From NCBI GenBank assembly GCA_025642075.2, contig JAODUO010000883.1:62001-126000 (forward strand): a stretch of DNA of 64,000 nt, in the 5' to 3' direction. The notes beneath the pieces are model-generated. The model saw only the letters and a program-made list of their open reading frames with translations. It was not told the origin of the DNA and did no database searches. Positions 26,701 through 38,000 of the stretch are shown in pieces; the first letter of the stretch is position 1, and every line of letters begins with the position of its first letter. This DNA comes from Ridgeia piscesae. Its lineage: Eukaryota > Annelida > Polychaeta > Sabellida > Siboglinidae. A program made the position numbers and the translations under genes.

Positions 26701-29700
26701 TAGTATAGTTGCATCTCAGAGCTCGGGTCCACTACTAGTAGTGTGCTGTTGTTACTGCTGCTTGTTGCTTGTTGATGTGTTTGTATGTCAGGTACCCGGT
26801 AGTTCAAGACCTAGGTTTTTATAAAATATTTTAACATTGTGTGTTTAACGTTGTGATTGAAATTAGTTATTTGTACGTTTATTCAATCTAGTGTTATTAA
26901 TTTAATTATAATTTTTTATGGTTTTGTTTTAAATACATTTGTAATAACTACTGCGTGGTGCCATGGAACAATGATTTGTTTGGGACGCTATATAAGAAAT
27001 GTATTATTGTTGTGTCAGGTGGCCCACACATTCACAGGACATGAGAAGAGCGTGCACTGTCTGCTGCCCTTTGGTCGACACTTGATCTCTGTGGATGAAC
27101 TCAGCTGTGTGTGTGTGTGGGACATTGCCACGGAAGGTTGGTGTCGCACAGGGCTTGTTTTGAAGCTTGGCAAATAGCCCATTTCAACTTATGATCAGTT
27201 CTTGGGTATATTAGTCGTCACCAGTATTTACACAAATCGAAGATGTGATTTTTTTCCAGAAACAAATACTGACCGCTATGTTTTGGCATACTAATTCTTG
27301 TTTGTGGTTATATGTTGTTGTCATACAAGGTTCAAACTATTGGCATTTATAAAAAAAAAGGTTACATCTGTATAAAATAACTTCATTTATATAAAAAATT
27401 ACTTAGATTGCTGTTATACTGATGTTTGATCTAATGAACGATTGTCTACATCGTTATTTTTACATTACTCCAAGAGTCATTCCATTTGTTTGGAAAATTA
27501 AGTTAATTGTGACACTCCATAATAATTACTGCATCAGTGAATATCTGGTAATACATCTGGTACAATTTCTTATATTTTTATAGGCTGCGTCAAATTATTG
27601 GATAACTTTAAGCATTCTGCAAATACAACTTCAGAATAACCATTGCAGTTGAAGATCCATTCCAATTTCTGGATCAAATTCACCTCGTCCTGATGTCTTA
27701 AATCAACACCTAAGGCTATGTGATGGAAGGAAGCCAAGTTTCGAGGTGTACCTGAGTTCTTGTCGTAAGTGACGTGCCTGTGTCTGTTGTCTTCCGTAGA
27801 GTGTTACCTGGAGATGCAGTTTGACAACTCGTGTTTCCGCGTGTCCGCTGCGATCCATCCCAGCACCTACCTCAACAAGGTGTTGTTTGCCAGCCAGCAG
27901 GGGGCGCTGCAGCTGTGGAACGTCCACACGAATAAACTCTTGTACACGTTCCCCGGCTGGGGCAGTGCCGTCACGGCACTGGAACAGGTGACCACCTTCA
28001 CCTAATGTTGTTTGTTTTATGTAGATGTTACAGCCACATGGTTTAAAGCGCTGCAGTTGTAAGCTGATCAACATGCTTTCCACAGCAGATATTTTGGGCT
28101 GTGTTGTTAACATTCATAATGGTTTTCTTTTAGTTAAATTAGAAAACAAACTATTTGATGCTATATTGTCAGGGTGATAACTTATTTTACATAAGCGGAC
28201 TTACCACCCACAGCGTATCTCTAGATAACACGTTGTCTTAATGATAGACAAAAATCACATTCACTTGTTACAACAGGCTTCCGTAAACTTGTTATTATAA
28301 CAAAAGATTATTGATTACTGGGTGTGTATTGATTACTGGGCGTGTATTGATTACTGCATGTGTATTGATTATGGGATGTGTATTGATTAGTTGGTGTGTA
28401 TTGATTACTTGGTGTGTATTGAAGACTGTGTGTGTGTGATTGGTCAGGCCCCAGCAGTGGACGTAGTGGCCGTTGGTCTGTCGTCTGGCTGTGTTGTCGT
28501 ACACAACATCCGCTACGATGAGAAACTCATGTCCTTCACCCAGGACTGGGGCCCAGTGACAGCAATCAGTTTCCGCACAGGTAAATACAACTTTTATAAA
28601 CTAAACATATCTCCAGTGTATGCACTGCTATTTTCATTGCAATGTTGACCATTTACAGAGGTTTTTCATTCCTAAAGTTTCAGAGGCATTAATTTTGCTG
28701 GTACCACATTTGATAGAGTTAATTTGCTGTTAAAACCAACAGCGACCTGAAACTGCTCTCTCTGAATACTCAGTGGAATTTTTTTACTTACTTTTACAAA
28801 CTAAACTAGTCTGTATATAATAAGAATGTGAATGTAAACAGATTGCTGACAGATGTTTCATGAAAGGACTGTTGTTGTCAGATGGCCACCCTGTAATGGT
28901 GACTGGGAGCCCCGCAGGTCACATAGCCCTGTGGAATCTGGAGGAGAAGAAACTGCAGAGTCAGATGCGAGATGCTCACTGTAGCTCTGTCACTGGCCTC
29001 CAGTGTCTGCAGTCAGAGCCACTTCTAGTCACCTCCTCCCCAGACAACTCAGTCAAGGTTAGTCACCTCCTCCCCAGACAACTCAGTCAAGGTTAGTCAC
29101 CTCCTCCCCAGACAACTCAGTCAAGGTTAGTCACCTCCTCTCCAGACAACTCAGTCAAGGTTAGTCACCTCCTCTCCAGACAACTCAGTCAAGGTTAGTC
29201 ACCTCTTCTCCAGACAACTCAGTCAAGGTTAGTCACCTCCTCTCCAGACAACTCAGTCAAGGTTTGTCACCTCCTCCCCAGACAACTCAGTCAAGGTTAG
29301 TCACCTCCTCCCCAGACAACTCAGTCAAGGTTAGTCACCTCCTCCCCAGACAACTCAGTCAAGGTTAGTCGGATGGTTGCTGTTTCAAAAGGCCCTCAAA
29401 GTTGACTAAACTTCAATGGTACTTTTAGACTTATAATGTCCACCTTTTCTGACCAAATGTTAGAATTTTTATCACAACATTCGGCGCATTGTTACATAAT
29501 ATTTATGTCATACTACAAACAATGATTATATAAATTAAATAAGATGATTGAAAAAAATAATATTTTAAAGATATATTGCCCGGTTGGATAGTTCCTACTA
29601 AAATCTAAGTTCTGATATGCTCCATTATCCTGTCCGTGGCATTGTTCACATGTCACTCACTGGAACACCTGTGGGCCATGTCACTAATGTTTTTAAGAGC

Positions 29701-32700
29701 TGAGCTATTAAACCCATTTGTTTCACTTTAAACAGTGATCTTGAATACCTGAAGCTTTCAACACTGACGTGCCACTAGGACACTGTCACTGGTGTGTCAT
29801 GGAAATAGTGTCCTTGGTAATACAGCAGTTGAATTTTTTTTAAACAGTGGTCATCTGGTGTTCTAACCACTTTGCCACAGCGCCCAATGTGACACAAGGG
29901 TAAATACAATGCATGACGACTGTCTCACCTGTAGTGACCTGTCACCCGTTGCTTCAGGTGTGGATCTTTGACCAGCCAGACGGGGGTGGACGGCTGCTCA
30001 GACAGAGGACCGGTCACTCCGCACCCCCCACTAAAGTCTGTTACCATGGCAACACTGGACAGACACTTCTGACTGCTGGTGAGAGACTGCATGCAATTGG
30101 ACTTGTCTGTGAGGAGGAAGAAACCATTTTGGTAGATTTTTGTCACATGCTCCTCCTAAATGCTCCTCAATTTATATTCTAAACACGAATCAGTTTCATG
30201 TTCATACAATTTCATCAGAGTAAAAAGTTTAAGTAACATACGATAATATCATCATGATTAAATACCGTATTTTAAAAAATAATGGATAGAAGGTCGATTT
30301 GACGATGCATGTAGTGATTCTGTAATGTGCAATCAGAGATTTATTCAGAAAGTCGGGGTACCTACATTCATAATTTCTTCCCTAATGTGCTAGTAAGTTC
30401 CAAATTAAACCTGATTATTTATACCGTGTTGCTGAGATGTGCACTTCATATATCAGTCATGACTCTCAGCTGTGACGTTTTTATTTGGTCAGCACAAGAC
30501 AGTACCTTGCGGTCATTCTCAACTGTTCATGACCGTTTGGACCGAAGTCTCGGTCGGGCCTCGTACAACAAGAAGGCGACAAAGAGACTTGGCCTGAAGA
30601 ACGACACGTACATGATGCCGCCGATAATCGATTTTGCTTCAGGTAGGCATGACCTTCACCCCTGTGAATGACCTTCACCCCTGTGAATGACCTTCACCCC
30701 TGTGAATGACCTACACCCGTGTGAATGGGACCAAGAGGAAAAACACATAGGCGTCTGTTAATGTTTGATCAGTTAGAAACATTGCCACCACTTAAAATTA
30801 AATTTGGTTGGTGTTGCAAAATGTCGAAATTAACACATCTGGGTGACGTTTATATCATAACACGTCTATTCTGGGTCATTTCATGATGTTTTTTTATTTC
30901 ATGCAGTTATGGTTTAGCCGGTAGCTAATACCTAATATCCACATCATCAAAATGCGGCTCACATTGGAATGACGGATCACATACAACAAACGTCTATGTT
31001 TTTTAGAGCCGTCACGTCAGAGTGACTGGGATAGTGTCATTGCTTGCCACCGGGGGAAACTGATGGTAACAACGTGGCACCTACAGAGGTCAACGATGGG
31101 GTCACACCATCTGAAACCCACAGAGAAGCAGGAACGCAGACAGACGCGGGCCGTGGTGAGTACGTGCCGTGTGGCTGGCCCAAATCTCCTGGGCGATTCA
31201 TTTTCTTGCTAGTGTTGAAAAATCTCTCGTGATAAAGTCTGTGTGTATAATTTCTTTTAGCATTGCTACTAGCTCCTAGGTGTAAAGTGTACTCTGCCCC
31301 TTAATAGCAAATGGTTGATGATACTGCCAAAATATTTAAATATCGTATAAGAGTACACAGCATAAAAAAGCCTTTACATTTGCCATTTTACGGAAACTCC
31401 TGATGAAGCCCGGTTTGGATTTGTTGCTCTAGCATAAAGTCAGTTGTGGTTTTGGCTTAATCTGGTGCAGTGCAGTTGCGTGGTGTCGTATAAATAACGC
31501 TAAGAACACTTACAATACCTGCAATATTTTCCATAACTGAAGATTCTGCCCCTCATGCATTTCATGAAAACAGATTTTCCATGCCAGCATCGTCACGGCT
31601 CCGGTTTAAGGTCAATTAAAAAAATATTTAATCAAACTTGTGATTTTTGAGTTGTCATTATATTGCATAATACATATGTACATGCATATTTTTAAAGCTA
31701 TTAGAATTGTTTTGGGCAATATGTTGCTGTCAGCAGTTGTGCTAACTTTGGGCGTTAACCAAATTAAATCTTGTTAAAACCTGTTCACTTGTTGCAGTGT
31801 GTTGCCATCACTAGTTGTGGCAACTTTGGTCTGGTCGGCTACAGCAGTGGTCATGTCGACATCTACAACATGCAGTCTGGACTCCACCGGGGCAGCTACG
31901 GCACCCCTACAGGTCAGTGAGGGGGTTATGGCACACACCCCTACAGGTCAGTGAGGGGGTTATGGCACACACCCCTACAGGTCAGTGAGGGGGTTATGGC
32001 ACACACCCCTACAGGTCAGTGAGTGGGTTATGGACACACCCTACAGGTCAGTGGGGTTATGGCACACCCCTACAGGTCAGTGAGGGGGTTATGGCACACA
32101 CCCCTACAGGTCAGTGAGGGGGTTATGGCACACACCCCTACAGGTCAGTGAGTGGGTTATGGCACACACCCCTACAGGTCAGTGAGGGGGTTATGGCACA
32201 CACCCCTACAGGTCAGTGAGGGGTTATGGCACACACCCCTACAGGTCAGTGAGGGGTTATGGCACACACCCCTACAGGTCAGTGAGGGGGTTATGGCACA
32301 CACCCTACAGGTCAGTGAGGGGGTTATGGCACACACCCCTACAGGTCAGTGAGGGGGTTATGGCACACACCCCTACAGGTCAGTGAGGGGGTTATGGCAC
32401 ACACCCCTACAGGTCAGTGAGGGGGTTATGGCACACACCCCTACAGGTCAGTGAGGGGGTTATGGCACACACCCCTACAGGTCAGTGAGGGGGTTATGAC
32501 ACACACCCCTACAGGTCAGTGAGGGGGGGTACTCAACTCAGTTTGTGCAGATGTCCAGTATGAATGGTATTGAGACCAGAGGAAATAAAAAACTATAAAT
32601 AAAAAACTATAGGGTGTAGAAAGAAACCACAATATTTCTTATCTTAAATATATACTTCTTATTATAGTCAGTTGAACGTAGCTCTCTGTTCCTGTTATTG

Positions 32701-35038
32701 GTTAGATCAGTTGTTCATGAAAGCTTCTGCTTAAACTTAATACAAAACAGTTGCAAAGCATCCAGGAATAAATCATTAGTGTTTCAAATAAATTACTTAT
32801 TGCCCGTTATGCCCTCTGGTGTTTACGGCAAAATCTGCTTTTCAATATGTTGATGTAATATTCAATAGTATCTACATTCACAAAGTAAAATAAAAATGTA
32901 CATCTTTTTTCTCAATGCCGTCATGTTTTGTTTGTGGCCAGCTCACAAGGGTGCTGTGAGAGGGGTGGCCACTGACGGCCTCAATCAAGTCACCATCACT
33001 GCTGGTGCTGACACCTGTGTCAAGTTCTGGAAGTTTAAGACGAAGGAATTGATGGAAACATTGACACTGGACTGTCAAATCTCCAGAATGACCCTGCACC
33101 GAGACAGGTGGGAAGACTGTCTGCTATAAGTTTGGTGCATCTAATAGATATGTCATTCTAAAGACAGCCTAGGTTGACAATTGGGAATAGAGGGAATAAT
33201 TTATATTTATGATGCAAAGAATTATTGATATCATATTTCTAGTCCTATGTATGGTACCAGTTCAAATGTTAAACAAAAACATATTAGCCATGCACCCGGG
33301 GGTCAAAACTTTGTGCAGACTGGCATTAGTCTGCCTAAAACTGCTGTCTGGGGAAAATATAATATGTGACTTGTTCTAATGAAATGACATGTCGGCAAAC
33401 TTGATTTCGAGAAAACAACCTATAAAAATTGCACAGTGACTTTGGAGGGTATTTAGAATACATCAAAAGGTGAAATAGAAGCAAAACAGCTGAATTTGGA
33501 ATGACAATGCACTCGATCATGTGATCATGATCTTCAAATTCATTTTTTTCAGTTTGAAGCTTTCGAATAACCCTTTGGCTGTGCATGAGCTAGGTCCATG
33601 ATTTTTGCACCATTGGAAAGCTTAATAAATATTCTTTCCAATGACGTGATTTAATAAAAACAATTTGACATGTGACTCATTTCAATAGAACAGGTCACAT
33701 ATAGTCTAAGTTTCAGCATATCCTCATAATGAATGCCTACTAATGTACTAACTTATATGAATAAAAACATAAGCCTATCATATTGTTTATAAAATATTAC
33801 GTGTCTGTGATGAGTTATGTTTGTGTTGTAGTTCGATGTTGGCCGTTGCCCTCGATGACTTCAGTGTCACAGTAGTTGACATTGACACACGCAGGACAGT
33901 TCGAATTTTTGCCGGTCACACAAATACTGTCACTGACATGGTACGTCATTTGTGTCATACAGCGTTAACACAACTTTGTCAGCATGACAATTCAACGACG
34001 TTTTTGTATATTGTTGAACTAAAAATGTTTTGCTTCATTAATTTTTTTTATATGGGAAGTGTGCTAGAATATAAACAATTTTATACTGTACAGTGATGCT
34101 TGGGAGAAAGGTATTCACCCACACTAATATATTTGAAAATTATGTTACAATATTCTGATGTGTCCCAAAAATATGTGTAAATTGCATATGTGTTAAATGA
34201 TGATGATTTGGAAAAGCCAATAAATTTAAATGCAGAATTTTTCTGCCATCCAGTGATATAATTGTAAACGGCATAATTATTGTTACAGTGATGAAGAAAA
34301 ACATGATATTTCACGGATGCAAATCCATATATAGCCATTTGCATTTTTTTAAATATTGAACCCCCAAGTTGTCCATTGCCAATTTTTAAAAGTCTAAATC
34401 CACGAACTATCCTAGTGGGCTGAAATGTTTGCAAATCCTATGCAACATTTTGGCCTGAAACATGCAAAATTGATGGAGCTTTTGGGTTGCAAACATACAA
34501 TCATACAAACAAACACAGAAACGTTGTTTTATAGTTCAGGGAATAGGTAATGAGTTTTACTTTAAAAAATACCAGTTACTGTCAAAATGTAATTTGTGCG
34601 TTGTTTCAGACGTTTAGATCAGACGCTCGCTGGCTCATCACGTCATCGATGGATTCAACTGTGAGGACATGGGACCTGCCGTCAGGGAGGTGAGCTGCAG
34701 ATTAGCCGTTAAACCGTGTTATATTTTACACAGGCAGCCATTATGACCTACTGCCTGCTGGATGGATAATGTAACTACAGATTTTCTGTATTTTGCACTT
34801 TCTCAGCACACAAACAGTTAACTGGCTTTGGGTAGAAATGGTCATGCTCTGTTTTAAAAAAATCCATCCAAACCTGCTCATAATACATGTCAGCATTGCT
34901 CATATGTCGTTTTTTCTTTCTATTAAAGATTGCACTGGCCAAGATGGGCATGTCACGGTTGGAAGAGTCAGTTTTATATATAATATATATGTTATATATA
35001 TATATATTTATATATATATTATATATATATATTATATA

Positions 35039-35092
<54 letters not shown>

Positions 35093-38000
35093 TTATATAA
35101 TATATAATATAATATTTATTTTCTGTAGTTAATTTTCTGGTTTTGGGATACAGTACTGTGTGTTTGTGCCAAGGTCATAAATGTTACTTTCCTTATGTAA
35201 ATATATATATATATATATATATACATATATACATATAATGTATATTTACATAAGAAAAGTGACATTTATTACCTTGGCACAAACAGGTAGTATCCCCCAA
35301 ACCAGAAAATTTAACTAGAGAAAAATACAATTTTTTTTTGAAAGCAGTAAGTCAGGAAGTTATTTGAAAAATTGAACACGCTTGGAAGGTGTGACTGTAC
35401 ACAGTGTGATCACGCCCACTGACCTCTGCTACTAATCCTGCCCATGTACACCTTCAGACTGATTGACTGTTTCCTCATTGACTCGGCCGTGACGAGTCTC
35501 ACCCTCTCGCCCACGGGTGACTTCCTCGCTACGACACACGTCGACGACCTCGGCGTCTACCTCTGGTCCAACATGACACTCTACACACACGTTGCCCTGC
35601 GCCCCCTGGCGGCAGACTTTGAACCGCAAGTCATGGACGTTCCATCCACCAGCCGAAGATCGCAAGGTGAGAGGAGATTTCTCTGAGGTTTTGAAGAGTT
35701 TTCCCATTGGTTTCTCACGTGGAGACTAGAAGGCCTGTCAGGCAAGACTGCCTCTCTAGTGTGAGGTCAAAGGTCAATATTAATTCACTGTTGGTCACTT
35801 CTACTGCTGACATGTATGTCCATGCCAAACAGACTTTGTTTAAGATATTTTGTCAGTGAAATGGGTGTTAAGTAACAAAGTTGTGAAATACAGAGTTGGT
35901 GTTGAGTGGCACAATTATGAAATCTAGTTTTGTACATTTTTTTATTCAGCAGATCAAAAGCTCTCATCATCAGTGATTTTGGACTTATTGCTAAAATTAG
36001 GCAATCTTTAAAATACTTCAATGGTAGATTAAAAAAACAAGCAGAAGAATAAAAAACACTTCCTCCTCCCTCTCCTCCCAAGGTGTCATAGAGGAGCAGG
36101 AAGACGACCGGGAGAAGGAGCAGTATGTCGAGTCTGACTTCAAGTCGCCCGAGCAGATTTCCAACGAACTTGTTACGCTGTCACTTCTGCCAAACTCCAG
36201 ATGGCAGAACCTGCTCAGTCTCGACGTCATCAAGGTCAGTGTGTAACACTTAGTCTTGACGTCATCAAGGTCAGTATGTGGCACTTAGTCTTGACGTCAT
36301 CAAGGTCAGTGTGTGACATTTAGTCTTGACGTCATCAAGGTCAGTGTGTGACACTTAGTCTTGACGTCATCAAGGTCAGTGTGTGACACTTAGTCTTGAC
36401 GTCATCAAGGTCAGTGTATGGCACTTAGTCTTGACGTCATCAAGGTCAGTGTGTGACACTTAGTCTTGACGTCATCAAGGTCAGTGTGTGACACTTAGTC
36501 TTGACGTCATCAAGGTCAGTGTGTGGCACTTAGTCTTGACGTCATCAAGGTCAGTGTGTGACACTTAGTCTTGACGTCATCAAGGTCAGTGTGTGACACT
36601 TAGTCTTGACGTCATCAAGGTCAGTGTGTGACACTTAGTCTTGACGTCATCAAGGTCAGTATGTGACACTTAGTCTTGACGTCATCAAGGTCAGTGTGTG
36701 ACATTTAGTCTTGACGTCATCAAGGTCAGTGTGTGACACTTAGTCTTGACGTCATCAAGGTCAGTGTGTGACACTTAGTCTTGACGTCATCAAGGTCAGT
36801 GTATGGCACTGATCTTGAAGTCATCAAGGTCAGTGTGTAGCACTTTGTCTTGACGTCATCAAAGTCAGTGTGTGGCACTTTGTCTTGACGTCATCAAGGT
36901 CAGTGTGTGACACTTTGTCTTGACGTCATCAAAGTCAGTGTGTGGCACTTTGTCTTGACGTCATCAAGGTCAGTGTGTGGCACTTTGTCTTGACGTCATC
37001 AAGGTCAGTGTGTGACACTTAGCTTTGTTTAGATGGAGACCAGGTGGTGTTTTTATGGGAGAAAACCACAGACCTGAAGAGGTCAAATGGTAGATGGGAT
37101 GGATGCACATTGGAATTGGTGTACATTCAAGAGGTGAAGACAGATGGGTCGAGTGCTCCAGGTTTTGAGTCCTTTTGACCAACAACTGTTTCAAAACTTT
37201 GGCAGTTTCATTCTCCCCTCATCAGTTGTGTGGTTGAAAAGACACTCGGTCCACTGGTGAACACAGAATGTGTAGTAGAAGATTACAACAGACGTCCCAT
37301 AGTCTTGCTTCAGGGGCGGCTATTATCTTTAGCCGCTACAATGTGTTTATTATTTCTAAGTTAATCTAACTGTTGATAATCTTGCACTGTATTTTGTATG
37401 CATGTCTTGATAGTTTTAACTTAGCTTTTAAGTGCAATTTTGTTTAGGGGAGTTTAAAAATTATTATTCACATTTTAATAGCTATTAATCATTTAATACA
37501 TCTTAACATCCATTGTCAACACCCATGAACACTTACAGCGTTGTACACTGGATACAAGGGTAACAATAAAATACATTATTGTATTAGACTATTGTTATTA
37601 TTGTATTAGACTATTGTTAAAGGACATAGTGCACGTGTATGTGTGTGTGTGTGCATGTGTGCGTGCGTGCGTTTGCGCTGCAATCTGCAGATTAGCCTAT
37701 GACTGTGAGATACAACTAGTGGTTCCTTAGCCAAGCATGACGGGTGAACAGAAGTGTGAAACTCACTGATAGAGATGTCGCTACAGAGAGTACTTTTTAA
37801 AACTTACCTAACACAAGCAGGGTGATACTGTTACAGGAACGAAACAAGCCCAAACAGCCGCCCAAAGTGCCCAAAGCAGCCCCATTCTTCTTGCCCACAG
37901 TACCAGGCCTAGAACTGATGTTTGCCAAGTCCACAGACGACGACAAAGAAGAAAAGGTAACTTACTCAGTGCCACAATAACAGACTTTCAAATCTGTTAT

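Noticed and set aside
31913..32530. WDR36 exon 11 extending through the repeat
   Set aside because: Reading past the first donor gives a stop within two codons, and exon 12 joins in phase only from 31,912.
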